DNA of 64,000 nucleotides. Origin: Flavobacterium hydrophilum. GTDB lineage: Bacteria > Bacteroidota > Bacteroidia > Flavobacteriales > Flavobacteriaceae. The position numbers and the translations under genes were made by a program. This document shows, one piece after another, positions 53,368 through 61,820 of this stretch. The notes below the pieces were generated by a model, which saw only the letters and a program-made list of their open reading frames with translations, did not search any database and was not told the DNA's origin. The stretch covers positions 372,001 through 436,000 of the forward strand of contig NZ_QJHL01000002.1 of the NCBI RefSeq assembly GCF_003202405.1, read 5' to 3'. Position 1 is the first letter of the stretch; each line of letters begins with the position of its first letter.

Positions 53368-55821
53368 CTATTTATCCTTCTTTCCCCATTTAATTTTCAT
53401 CTTTCCATTATCATCTACGGCGAGTAAATGCAGGACGATTCCGCGTTGGCGAACGGCGTCGCGCTCTGCTTTGGTGGCGAGCTGGGCGTCGTCTTTGGAG
53501 TTTCGGAGCGGGACGGTGAGGGCTAAATTCGTGCCTCGACCAAAGGAATAAACGCCCTGGGCATCGAGGTTGAGAACGCTGGAACTAATGGTGAGTTGAT
53601 TAACGTCGATTTGCTCGCCACGAAGTTTGAAGTTGCCGGATAAATCGCTGAAGGTGATGTTTTCGACATCGCGAAACGGAAAGGCAAATTTGCCGATTTT
53701 CATAATGGGTTCAAAGTTGAGTAAAGCACCCTGAGTGACATTGAAAGTGAGGTTTCCGTGTGAAGAATTGGTGATCAGTTCACCATTGCTGTTGATTAAA
53801 CCGGTTATATTGACGTTGCTGGAGAGTTTTCCGCGGATGTTGCCGGGCGAAAATGAAGTGACTCCGAAGTTATTGAACGATTTTAAAAAACTCGCAATAT
53901 CAACCTGATTGACCTGCGCGGTTGAAGTGAAATTATAGTTTTTGCCATTGGGCGAAACGGTCGAACTGAAATTGATGCTTCCGCCGGAAGTCTGCAGGGA
54001 ACCATTTTTGATGACAAGCCGTGAATCAATCATCTGAATTTGTGCTTTGGTGTTGGTTGCGGTGAGTTTATTGTACGTTATTTTGTCGGCTTTGATGCTG
54101 ATATCGACAATACATTTTTCAATCGCAGTCCGCAGCTGATTTGACATGGAAGGTTTTTTGGCAGTAATTTTCTTTTTTTGTGAAGAGGCCAAAACGCCCA
54201 GAAATTGCCTGATGTCGATACTCGGGCAATAAATATTCCAGTTTACGACCATTTTTTCGGGTGCGTCATAATATAAATTCAGGAAATTATCGATTCTTCC
54301 GTCGATAAAAATCGTGTTTTTTTGGTGTTTGTAGGCGATTTTTTTAATGAGCAGTGCTTCTTGTGTGAATTCGAGCTGTACGTTGATTTTTTCAGCACGA
54401 ACATTTTTCGGAATAAAATGAAAAGAGGCATTTTGGATGTTTACATTGCCAATAAAACGAGGTTTGGTAATGTACAAATCGACAATATCAAACTGAAATT
54501 TCAGGTTGGCCGAGGCGTGGCCTTCGGTAAAATTAATCCATTTTTCGGTGTTTTCTTCGTTGAGGTTTTCGATGTCAAAATCAGAATTTACGATTCCGGT
54601 TGCCAATGGTTTGTCCAGATTATTGATGGATAATTGCGGAATTGTAAGTGGAATGTTTTTGTATTTTCCGGAAAGGCGTGTTAAAATCACAGCCGAATTT
54701 GCATCGTTGAAACCTGCTGTCGGCCTGAAATTATTTGTAAAAATGCCTTTGAAACCGCAATCGGTAATTGATCCGTCGGGGGTGCTGAGTTCGTTGTCAT
54801 GAACTTCGGCCTGAACAACAATTCGGGGATCTCCTTCGGCATTAAAATCGCCTTTGATGTCGCAATTCACATCGATTTCTTCCTTTAGATTGAAGCGATT
54901 GAGCTTAGAACTGATGTTTGCCGAAAGTAAATTGGAAGCATTTTGCCATAAAATAGTAGTGCCGATATTGATTCCGAAAAGCGCGCTGCCTTTGGCTAAA
55001 TTGAAAAAAGCAACAATGTCAAAAGCATCTTTTCCGATTTTAAGATTCTCGGTTTTGACGTCTATTTTTTCTTTTTCGGCAGAATAGGAAACGGCAAAAG
55101 TACCCTGAAGCAATTTTTGTTTGGCAAAACTTCCGTGAACGGTATTAAAAGCAAGACTTTTGATGTTGGTTCTCAGAAATACATCGGTCTGCCAATTTTC
55201 GTCATCATATTTTACTTTCGATTTTAAACTGGCAATATCAATATCAAATAATTTATGTCCGATGCGATTGTCCAATACAAAATGAACATCGTTGAGGTCA
55301 ACTTGATCGATTGTGGTTCCAGATTCAGAAGTCGTTTCAGGCGTTTTTTTCTTTTTGGGTTTAAAAATATTAGCGTTCGAATAGCCGTTTTCGGCTTTAT
55401 AGACATAAATCTGAGCGTCGTTGATCAGGATTTTGTGAATGTTGATTTCGTTCTGAATCAAACTCCAAATGTTTAAACGTACTTCGATTTCGTTTGCCTT
55501 CAGTAAAGTGTGTTTGTGGGTAGTCCATTGATTGTCTTTAAGTTCGACATCTTTTAGGGCGAGAGTAAAATTCGGGAAACCGGTTAGAAATTTATACTGA
55601 AAATCGCCAATATGAAATTTTCCGTTGATGTTCTCATTGATTTTAGTGTTGATTTTGGCTATGATTTCAGTTTTATTCTGATTGAAATAAAATGATAACG
55701 CTCCGGAAGCGATTACAATAAGTGTAATGCATCCTAAAATAAAGAAGCCAAGACGTTTGACGAACTTTTTAAAACGAACCGATTGTAAAAAGGTTTTGAC
55801 TGAATGTAACGTCTTTTGCAT
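53368..55821 (-). CDS. AsmA-family envelope protein
   Basis: 817 residues. An N-terminal TM helix (about 21-45, LGFFILGCITLIVIASGALSF) leads into a long periplasmic part of repeated beta-strand groove type, opening FHIGDFQYKFLTGFPNFTLALKDVELKD, an AsmA N-terminal pattern. Near 640-770 is the AsmA C-terminal segment (LSSNVNITGLINSNGELITNSSHGNLTFNVTQGALLNFEPI). AsmA-like proteins are thought to carry lipids between membranes. The 3' end (53461-53520) is far richer in GC than its surroundings. It has no operon partner. Confidence 0.88.
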   Translation of the reverse strand: MQKTLHSVKTFLQSVRFKKFVKRLGFFILGCITLIVIASGALSFYFNQNKTEIIAKINTKINENINGKFHIGDFQYKFLTGFPNFTLALKDVELKDNQWTTHKHTLLKANEIEVRLNIWSLIQNEINIHKILINDAQIYVYKAENGYSNANIFKPKKKKTPETTSESGTTIDQVDLNDVHFVLDNRIGHKLFDIDIASLKSKVKYDDENWQTDVFLRTNIKSLAFNTVHGSFAKQKLLQGTFAVSYSAEKEKIDVKTENLKIGKDAFDIVAFFNLAKGSALFGINIGTTILWQNASNLLSANISSKLNRFNLKEEIDVNCDIKGDFNAEGDPRIVVQAEVHDNELSTPDGSITDCGFKGIFTNNFRPTAGFNDANSAVILTRLSGKYKNIPLTIPQLSINNLDKPLATGIVNSDFDIENLNEENTEKWINFTEGHASANLKFQFDIVDLYITKPRFIGNVNIQNASFHFIPKNVRAEKINVQLEFTQEALLIKKIAYKHQKNTIFIDGRIDNFLNLYYDAPEKMVVNWNIYCPSIDIRQFLGVLASSQKKKITAKKPSMSNQLRTAIEKCIVDISIKADKITYNKLTATNTKAQIQMIDSRLVIKNGSLQTSGGSINFSSTVSPNGKNYNFTSTAQVNQVDIASFLKSFNNFGVTSFSPGNIRGKLSSNVNITGLINSNGELITNSSHGNLTFNVTQGALLNFEPIMKIGKFAFPFRDVENITFSDLSGNFKLRGEQIDVNQLTISSSVLNLDAQGVYSFGRGTNLALTVPLRNSKDDAQLATKAERDAVRQRGIVLHLLAVDDNGKMKIKWGKKDK

Positions 55822-55981
55822 CAGAAACGGTTTTGATTTATTAAAGATACGTTAAAAAAATGAGTCGATTTAAAAAATTGGTTTTCAACTGATTAAACAA
55901 TAAATACTTGTAAATAAGCGCTTTACTATTCATATAATTATTGGCAATACATTTATAATCAAAACTAATTTGCGGATGACG

Positions 55982-56009
55982 TTTGATTGATTTAAAATTT
56001 CTAAATTTG
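55982..56009 (+). promoter_or_regulatory. Promoter of trxA
   Basis: TTTG (55982-55985), 16 bases, then TAAATTTG (56002-56009). The spacing is one short of the usual range. The leader to the ATG at 56085 is about 70 bases. Confidence 0.5.
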
Positions 56010-56084
56010 TACTCAAGTTTAAAACTTATTAAAAAATTGTTTCCCTGAACAAAAGCCGAAGGGATAATCTTAAAATAAATTATT

Positions 56085-56402
56085 ATGGCATTAGCAATCA
56101 CAGATGCTACTTTTGATGAAGTAGTTTTGAAATCAGATAAACCGGTAATGGTAGATTTTTGGGCAGCATGGTGCGGTCCTTGTAGAATGGTTGGTCCAAT
56201 CATTGACGAATTAAGCAGCGAATACGAAGGTAAAGTAGTTGTTGGAAAAGTTGATGTTGATGCAAACCAGGAATTCGCTGCAAAATATGGGGTGCGTAAC
56301 ATTCCAACCGTTTTGGTTTTTCATAACGGTGAAGTAGTAGGAAAACAAGTAGGAGTGGCTCCGAAACAAACCTACGCAGACAGCTTAGACGCTTTGTTGT
56401 AA
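56085..56402 (+). CDS. trxA: Thioredoxin
   Basis: Thioredoxin reduces protein disulfides in the cytoplasm. The 105-residue length and the active site WCGPC (29-33, with Cys30 and Cys33) are standard, with FWAAWCGPCRMVGPIIDEL and the cis-Pro segment VRNIPTVLVF. No signal peptide is present. It stands alone, between a promoter and a strong terminator. Confidence 0.97.
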   Translation: MALAITDATFDEVVLKSDKPVMVDFWAAWCGPCRMVGPIIDELSSEYEGKVVVGKVDVDANQEFAAKYGVRNIPTVLVFHNGEVVGKQVGVAPKQTYADSLDALL

Positions 56403-56428
56403 TCGTAAGATTATGATTTTACATAAGG

Positions 56429-56456
56429 AAGGTTTGACGAAAGTCAGGCCTTTTTT
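56429..56456 (+). terminator. Intrinsic terminator of trxA
   Basis: The arms AAGGTTTGAC and GTCAGGCCTT pair with two G-T wobbles around a GAAA loop, then a T run. Similar hairpins end three other genes at 60201, 60787 and 61772. Confidence 0.88.
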
Positions 56457-56473
56457 ATTGGAATAAGTATACC

Positions 56474-56615
56474 TTTTAAACACATAGAAACATAGCCATT
56501 CTTTGAGAATAAAAGGCGTGTCACTTTTCCATCAAAACACATAGCTATGCGTTTTTAAAACAAATGGAATGCCTTTTAATGAGTTTACAAAATCTATGTC
56601 TCTATGTGTTTAAAA
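56474..56615. repeat. Long-hairpin repeat of the ACACATAG family, copy 2
   Basis: The ends TTTTAAACACATAGAAACAT (from 56474) and ATGTCTCTATGTGTTTAAAA (to 56615) pair with one mismatch over 22 bases. Inner words AAAAGGC and GCCTTTT also pair, around a central ACATAGCTATG. The right end supplies the stop codon of the histidine kinase gene (56610-56612). Confidence 0.75.
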
Positions 56616-58688
56616 TAAAATAGTAAATGTAGTTCCGAAATTAGGTTTTGAATCTACTTCGATTTTACAATTAATAGCCGTTGCCAAATCCCGAATCAGG
56701 TGCAAACCCAATCCTGATTTGATTCCGATGACTTCTGAATCATCATAAAGAGCTTTAAATTTTTCCAGACTTTCTCCCGGGCCATTGTCTGTTATTGAAA
56801 GTAAGGTTTGATTATGCTCCTGCCAGGCTTTCCAGATTATTTTTCCGTTTTTGTTTTTATCCAGTGCTTTTACAGCATTTCCTGTAAGGTTTCTGATAAT
56901 CGTTTTCAGATAATTTTCATCGGTATTTAAAATAATGTTTTCGGAATTTTCAAATGAAATTTCGATATTTTCTACAGCTGAAAAATGCTTCTTTGTGTCT
57001 TCGAATATAACTTCGACTGGAATATTTTTAAAATGCGGTTTGAAATTTTCCATCTGGCCTTTGCTCCAAAGTAAAATATCTTCCATAGAGGATAGTAAAT
57101 TTTCGGCTCCGGAAATTATTTTCGCCTGCATTCTCAAAGCGGTTTCTTCGTCAATGAGTTCAGGATTTTCTTTTTGAAGATGTAAAAAATGAATCAGATT
57201 TGAAATCGGGCTTCTCAAATCGTGATTTAAAATTCCAAAAAATCGTGCCTTAATTTTATTGGCTTCATCAAGTTCCTGATTCAGGAGCTGTAATTTTTGA
57301 TTTGTTTTTTTACGGTTTTGGTTTTGTCTGAACAACAATAATCCAATGATTCCAACTAATAGTATTCCTGAAATTAAAAACAAGCGTTGTTCTCTGGCAT
57401 CTTCAATCTGAATGTTTTTGATGGTATTTTGAGCCGAAAGGTTTTTTATTTCCTGTTTTTTAGTGTTGTTCTGATAACGCGCTTCGGCATTGGCAATACT
57501 TTGTTTAGCCGACTCGTGCATCATCTCGTCATTGTATTTGGCATAGATTTCTTTGTAATGAAAAGCTTCTTTCCAAAGTCCGAGAGCCGCGTAGCTTTGA
57601 GATAGTTTCTGATTGATGATAACAAAGAATTCCTTGTCGTAATTTAATGCATTTTTTGATGCTTCCTTAAGTGTTATAATGGCATTTTTATAATCTCCCT
57701 TTTCATATAAAACCCTGCCCATTATGGTATTCGCCTCCATAAGAATTTCTTCGTCGGTTGACTTATGTCCAAATAAAACAGCTTTTTTGGCATAATGATA
57801 AGCCTTGTTAACCTGTCCTTCATCGGCATAATATTTAGACATGCTTTGGTTTGCAAAACTTAAATTAAGAAAGAGGGAATCTTTCGCTGTGGGAAAGGTG
57901 TAGATTAATTTATAATATTTTTTAATGCTGTCCGGCTGTTTTTTGGCAACGTAACACTGTAATAAATAATTGCATGAAAAAGCACTTACGTAGGGAGATG
58001 TTTTAATGTAAGGTTTTGATTCGTTTAAATACTCAATCGCTTTATCAAATTGTTTCATTTTAACGTAAGCACTCGCAATTTGGCAATAGGAGACACCTAT
58101 GTTTTCTGTATTTGGTTCATTTTTATCAAGCTGTTTTTTGTAATTGATTGCTTTTAACTGATAGCCAATAAAATTTTCATATTCAGAGGTATTCAAATAA
58201 TATTCACCGAGACTACCGTAAAGAACCGCGCGTGCATAATTACTTTTCGTAGTGTCAAGCACTTTTTTAATGGTTTCAATTAATGCTTTGCCTTTTCTGT
58301 TTTCGTTTAAAGAGTAATAGATATAATTAAGCCGCATCAAAGAAGAAGTCTGATTTTCGATATGACGGACTTTTTGCGCATATTTCAGAGCATTTTCATA
58401 ATTGATCAACGCTTTTTTATATTGGTTGTTACTGAATTCATAAGCAATCCCCTGATGCAGATAAAATGTACTTAAATACTTATGGTAGTTTTTTGAAAGT
58501 TCAATACCTTTTTGCGAAACGATGATAAGTTTAGAATACTCTTCTTTGTCTAAAACAGCCTGAGAATATTTAAGCCAGGCATTCAGTTTCTGTTCCTTAG
58601 TTTTATATTGTGCTAACTCAGGCTGCTGCTGTGTATAAACAGAAACAGTTAGAAAAAAAAGCAAAAACAAAAAACCGGCTTTTCTCAT
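56610..58688 (-). CDS. TPR-containing sensor histidine kinase
   Basis: 692 residues. A signal peptide (to YTQQQ) precedes a periplasmic region of tetratricopeptide repeats (about 60-390), one TM helix (about 435-455, LFLISGILLVGIIGLLLF), a coiled coil, the dimerisation helix with His489 (LNHDLRSPISNLIHFL) and the ATPase domain with ITDNGPGE and GLGLHLIRDLA. The periplasmic TPRs probably bind a protein or peptide signal. It begins directly after the stop of the LytTR regulator gene, so the pair is one operon. The stop codon lies in a repeat element. Confidence 0.92.
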   Translation of the reverse strand: MRKAGFLFLLFFLTVSVYTQQQPELAQYKTKEQKLNAWLKYSQAVLDKEEYSKLIIVSQKGIELSKNYHKYLSTFYLHQGIAYEFSNNQYKKALINYENALKYAQKVRHIENQTSSLMRLNYIYYSLNENRKGKALIETIKKVLDTTKSNYARAVLYGSLGEYYLNTSEYENFIGYQLKAINYKKQLDKNEPNTENIGVSYCQIASAYVKMKQFDKAIEYLNESKPYIKTSPYVSAFSCNYLLQCYVAKKQPDSIKKYYKLIYTFPTAKDSLFLNLSFANQSMSKYYADEGQVNKAYHYAKKAVLFGHKSTDEEILMEANTIMGRVLYEKGDYKNAIITLKEASKNALNYDKEFFVIINQKLSQSYAALGLWKEAFHYKEIYAKYNDEMMHESAKQSIANAEARYQNNTKKQEIKNLSAQNTIKNIQIEDAREQRLFLISGILLVGIIGLLLFRQNQNRKKTNQKLQLLNQELDEANKIKARFFGILNHDLRSPISNLIHFLHLQKENPELIDEETALRMQAKIISGAENLLSSMEDILLWSKGQMENFKPHFKNIPVEVIFEDTKKHFSAVENIEISFENSENIILNTDENYLKTIIRNLTGNAVKALDKNKNGKIIWKAWQEHNQTLLSITDNGPGESLEKFKALYDDSEVIGIKSGLGLHLIRDLATAINCKIEVDSKPNFGTTFTILF

Positions 58689-59390
58689 TTAAATCAGGTT
58701 TAAGTTGTCTTTGTAACTTCTGCCAACCGGAATGGAAACGTTATTGTTTAAAATAATTTCGGTCGAATTCATTTTCTGAATAAATTGTTTCTGAACAGCA
58801 AAACTTCTGTGGATCCGGATAAAAGACTGAAAATGACTTTCTTTTAAAAGATTTCCGATACTCGACAAAACACAATGTCTTTTTCTTTCTGTAACGACTA
58901 AGGTATAATCTTTTAAAGCTTCGAGATACAGAATCTCATGCAGTTTTACTTTGGTCTGCTCGTGGCCTTCCTTAATATAAATGGTATCTCCGCCTATGCT
59001 GGCCTCAAAGAGAGAAGCTTTGAGTTTGATTTCCATAAATTCCTCAATGCGTTTCATGGTTTGTGTAAAACGATCGAGTTTTAATGGCTTTACAATAAAA
59101 TCTAAGGTTTCAATCTGAAAACTTTCGACAGCATGTTCAGGATGTGCGGTAATGAAAATACAAATGGGAATTTCGAGGGTATTTTTTCTGAATTCGATTC
59201 CGTTTAAACCCGGCATATCAATGTCCAGAAATAAAATATCTACTTTTTGTTTTTGTATAAACGGAAGTGCTTCTTCAGCAGATTCGAAAACACCTAAAAT
59301 ATCCAGAACCGGAAATTTTTTGACAAAAGATAGCACCGTCAGTCTGTCTATTTCATCATCATCAACGATAATACAAGAGTATTTCTTCAT
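58689..59390 (-). CDS. LytTR-family response regulator
   Basis: 233 residues. The receiver (1-120) has acidic residues DDDE at 11-14 and phosphorylation Asp56 in LFLDIDMPG. The C-terminal LytTR DNA-binding domain (about 135-233) has IKEGHEQTKVKLHEILYLEALKDYTLV and FIRIHRSFAVQKQFI. LytTR domains bind pairs of direct repeats about two helical turns apart. Such a repeat, GTCTATT twice with 20-bp period, lies 25-52 bases upstream of this gene's start, on the side of the divergent lipoprotein gene. It is transcribed with its kinase. Confidence 0.94.
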   Translation of the reverse strand: MKKYSCIIVDDDEIDRLTVLSFVKKFPVLDILGVFESAEEALPFIQKQKVDILFLDIDMPGLNGIEFRKNTLEIPICIFITAHPEHAVESFQIETLDFIVKPLKLDRFTQTMKRIEEFMEIKLKASLFEASIGGDTIYIKEGHEQTKVKLHEILYLEALKDYTLVVTERKRHCVLSSIGNLLKESHFQSFIRIHRSFAVQKQFIQKMNSTEIILNNNVSIPVGRSYKDNLNLI

Positions 59391-59414
59391 TATTCCAGCC
59401 TGTTTGGTGTTGTC

Positions 59415-59478
59415 TGTCTATTTAAAACGTTGTTTGTCTATTGGGTGTTTTTAACGAGATTTTATTGATTGAAATTTG
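59415..59478 (+). promoter_or_regulatory. LytTR-type direct repeat and promoter of the lipoprotein gene at 59596
   Basis: TGTCTATT occurs at 59415-59422 and 59435-59442, a 20-bp period. Exactly 28 bases after the second copy is GAAATTTG (59471-59478), one base off TAnnTTTG. The site at 60831-60895 has the same repeat, period and 28-base gap. The repeats face the lipoprotein gene. The adjacent LytTR regulator is the likely binder. Confidence 0.65.
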
Positions 59479-59595
59479 TCCCGTAATTCAGTTGAAAGCA
59501 AAAATAAATCATTTTTTCTGACTTTGAACTTTACAAAAATAAATGTTATTGAATTAAATAAGAATCATTTGACCAATTTTAAAACTAAAATTATT

Positions 59596-60174
59596 ATGAA
59601 AACGCTTAAAACTATTTTTGCCATTTTATCAATTGCAATATTTACTGTTTCATGCAGTAATGATGATGATAATTCACCAAAATTTCAGACAGAAAATCCG
59701 TTAGCCGCTTATTATACCCAAACCGGTTTTACAACTTCAACCAATTTTATCAATTCAGGGGATTACGAATTCGGATTGGTATTTACGCCAACAGTTAAAG
59801 GAAAAATAAAAGCGATTACCTTAAAACTTCCGGCTACAAATCCTTCTTTACGTGTTACCATTTGGGATTATACAACAAAAACAGTTTTACGTTCTGAAAC
59901 CTTAAATGTCGCGACTGCTGATGTTGAGGTTAAAAAAGTAATCAGTGAACTTGACTTGGAGAAAGACAAAAAATACCTGATCTCTATGAATTCTAATGAC
60001 TGGTATAAAAAGAATAAAGCCGATAATTCTGCTACTACATATCCTATTGTTGCCGGAAATATCACTTTTAATGAGTACAGATGGCTTTCGGGCACAGCGC
60101 AGACTTTTCCGACCACCATTTCATCAACGTATAATGCCGGAGATTTAAGTTTCGATTTTCAGCAGACAGAATAA
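59596..60174 (+). CDS. Lipoprotein with DUF4082-like domain
   Basis: 192 residues from the ATG at 59596; an upstream in-frame ATG at 59476 would put 40 residues before the signal peptide and overlaps the promoter. The signal peptide ends in a lipobox (TVSC, then SNDDD), so it is lipidated; the Asp run after Cys fits flavobacterial surface-exported lipoproteins. The mature domain (about 40-190) has YEFGLVFTPTVKGKIKAITLKLPA and VTIWDYTTKTVL, a DUF4082 pattern of beta-sandwich. The function is unknown. It follows a LytTR-type site. Confidence 0.8.
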   Translation: MKTLKTIFAILSIAIFTVSCSNDDDNSPKFQTENPLAAYYTQTGFTTSTNFINSGDYEFGLVFTPTVKGKIKAITLKLPATNPSLRVTIWDYTTKTVLRSETLNVATADVEVKKVISELDLEKDKKYLISMNSNDWYKKNKADNSATTYPIVAGNITFNEYRWLSGTAQTFPTTISSTYNAGDLSFDFQQTE

Positions 60175-60200
60175 TTTTGGATAGTTTGAATTAGTAAGCA

Positions 60201-60230
60201 AAAAGGTTTGATAAAAATCAGGCCTTTTTT
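60201..60230 (+). terminator. Intrinsic terminator of the DUF4082-like gene
   Basis: The arms AAAAGGTTTGAT and ATCAGGCCTTTT around an AAAA loop, followed by T. It is of the same family as the trxA terminator. Confidence 0.85.
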
Positions 60231-60285
60231 AATTTTAGCGTACATTTGAATAATAAGATTTCAAAAAATTAAACAACTTAAACTA

Positions 60286-60765
60286 ATGAAGATGAAAGTA
60301 ATATGTTTATTATTGACTGCCTTGTTTACCTCGGCAGTTGCTATCGCCCAGAATGATGACCTGAAAAAAATTATTCAGCAGCAAGAGTTGGATTGGAATA
60401 AAAATGATATGAAATCATTTTCGAATGCCTTTAGCGAAGATGCTGTTTTAATCAATTTTCTGGGAATGTACTGGCAAGGCAAAGAAAATATAATTACCCA
60501 GTTTTCTCATATTAACGATTGCTGCATCAAACCAACGTCCGTAAAATTTGACTGGATTGATTCTAATATTCTATCTGAAAATGCAGCGGTTGCCCATATC
60601 AAGGAAACTTTGACGGCAAAAGAAGATTATGCTGTTCCGGGAGGCGTCGTTAAAAAAGGAGCTGTCAATACTAAATTTATAACAGCAGTTTTTGAAAAGA
60701 AAAACAACATCTGGAAAATTGTGAGCATGCAGGTAACTCAGGTAAATGCTCCGCCGAGATTATAA
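60286..60765 (+). CDS. Exported SnoaL/NTF2-like (DUF4440-type) protein
   Basis: 159 residues with a signal peptide (MKMKVICLLLTALFTSAVAIAQ). The NTF2-like fold shows IIQQQELDWNKNDMKSFSNAFSEDAVLIN and the closing strand NNIWKIVSMQVTQV. It is similar in plan to the protein at 46644 but only distantly related. TACATTTG near 60241 could be its -7 box. No LytTR-type repeat precedes it. It may be a small binding protein or an isomerase-like enzyme. Confidence 0.8.
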   Translation: MKMKVICLLLTALFTSAVAIAQNDDLKKIIQQQELDWNKNDMKSFSNAFSEDAVLINFLGMYWQGKENIITQFSHINDCCIKPTSVKFDWIDSNILSENAAVAHIKETLTAKEDYAVPGGVVKKGAVNTKFITAVFEKKNNIWKIVSMQVTQVNAPPRL

Positions 60766-60786
60766 AATGTAAACTTTGATTTAAGG

Positions 60787-60816
60787 AAAAGGTCTGACGC
60801 AAGTCGGACCTTTTTT
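60787..60816 (+). terminator. Intrinsic terminator of the NTF2-like gene
   Basis: The arms AAAAGGTCTGAC and GTCGGACCTTTT around GCAA, then T. It starts 22 bases after the stop. Confidence 0.88.
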
Positions 60817-60830
60817 GTGTTTTGGAGTCT

Positions 60831-60895
60831 TCGTCTATTTAAAATGGCGTTCGTCTATTAGTGGTTTTTTAAGCTGCAATAGTGCTGCATCTTTG
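60831..60895 (+). promoter_or_regulatory. LytTR-type direct repeat and promoter of the lipoprotein gene at 60923
   Basis: TCGTCTATT occurs at 60831-60839 and 60851-60859, a 20-bp period. Exactly 28 bases after the second copy is CATCTTTG (60888-60895), one base off TAnnTTTG. The layout is identical to 59415-59478. The segments between the repeats also match in part (TTTAAAA), as does the trailing GGTTTTT. Confidence 0.65.
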
Positions 60896-60922
60896 TTCCA
60901 TAATAATTCAAACCCAAAAACT

Positions 60923-61717
60923 ATGAAAACAAGAATAAACAAACTGACGCTTTTACTTTTGGCGGTATTTGCAATTTCATGCAGTAATGATAGTGATAAC
61001 GAAGCGCCAGAAGAAATCACACCGTCTTATTTATTGACAAAATTAAACAGTACTTCGGCATTCAATACTTATACGTACAATGATGCTGACAAATTAATTG
61101 AGATAGACGGCGCAGATGGCTCTTTTACATCAACTTTCAACAGTACGTTGACCTATAATGGCAGTGGTAAAATTCAGGAGGAACTTAAAATCGTTTCCGC
61201 TCTTTTTTCAACGCCATCATATAACAGAATAATTTATAATTATGACGCCCAGGGCAGACTTACAGAAAAAAAATATACGCAAAATTCTTCTGCAACTCCG
61301 GCGGTATACGATCACAAACAAAGTCTGATTTTTGAATATAACGGGAGTACGGTTACTCAAAAACTACTGATAAAAGGAAATGCATTGCCAAGTAATAAAG
61401 CTGTTTTTGAGTATGACAAAAGAGGAAATGTGTCAAAAATTACCTATTACAACAAAATAGACGCCAATACTCCTGAAGGAGTGTTTTTTTACTCTCATAC
61501 TTATACGTATGATACGAAACCAAATCCGGAATCTTCTTTACCATTAGAATACAGGTTTCCAAATACGTCAAAAAATAACCCAATAAAAGTGATAGAAACG
61601 TATAACTCAGGTTCTCCAACAACTGCAGATATTGTTGTGGAATATAATGAAGGCGGCTATCCCACAAAAAAATCACAATCTGGTATAGTAAGTACTTATG
61701 AATATAAAAAATTGTAA
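60923..61717 (+). CDS. Lipoprotein with YD/RHS-like repeats
   Basis: 264 residues from the ATG at 60923; an upstream frame start at 60815 would run through the promoter. The signal peptide ends with a lipobox (FAISC then SNDSDNE). The mature part carries YD-type repeat words: YNDADKLIEID, YNYDAQGRLTEKKYT, FEYDKRGNVSKITYY and VEYNEGGYPTKKS. These strands resemble single turns of an RHS shell, but there are too few for a toxin cocoon. The function is unknown; it is probably a surface protein under LytTR control. Confidence 0.8.
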   Translation: MKTRINKLTLLLLAVFAISCSNDSDNEAPEEITPSYLLTKLNSTSAFNTYTYNDADKLIEIDGADGSFTSTFNSTLTYNGSGKIQEELKIVSALFSTPSYNRIIYNYDAQGRLTEKKYTQNSSATPAVYDHKQSLIFEYNGSTVTQKLLIKGNALPSNKAVFEYDKRGNVSKITYYNKIDANTPEGVFFYSHTYTYDTKPNPESSLPLEYRFPNTSKNNPIKVIETYNSGSPTTADIVVEYNEGGYPTKKSQSGIVSTYEYKKL

Positions 61718-61733
61718 AATTCCGATACAATTA

Positions 61734-61761
61734 AAAAAACTACAATTAAATTGGAGTTTTT
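61734..61761 (+). terminator. First terminator hairpin after the YD-repeat lipoprotein
   Basis: AAAAAACTACAATT pairs with AATTGGAGTTTTT with one mismatch; it ends in T. It starts 17 bases after the stop codon. Confidence 0.6.
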
Positions 61762-61771
61762 AATCCAATGT

Positions 61772-61800
61772 AAAGGTCTGGCGAAAGTCAGGCCTTTTTT
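61772..61800 (+). terminator. Second terminator hairpin after the YD-repeat lipoprotein
   Basis: The arms AAAGGTCTGGC and GTCAGGCCTTT around GAAA, then a T run. It is of the same family as the trxA terminator. Confidence 0.85.
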
Positions 61801-61820
61801 ATAATAAAGTGAGCTTAATT

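Noticed and set aside
55841..56302. 153-codon minus-strand frame over the trxA region
   Set aside because: It is antisense to thioredoxin and its promoter, with low-complexity ends.
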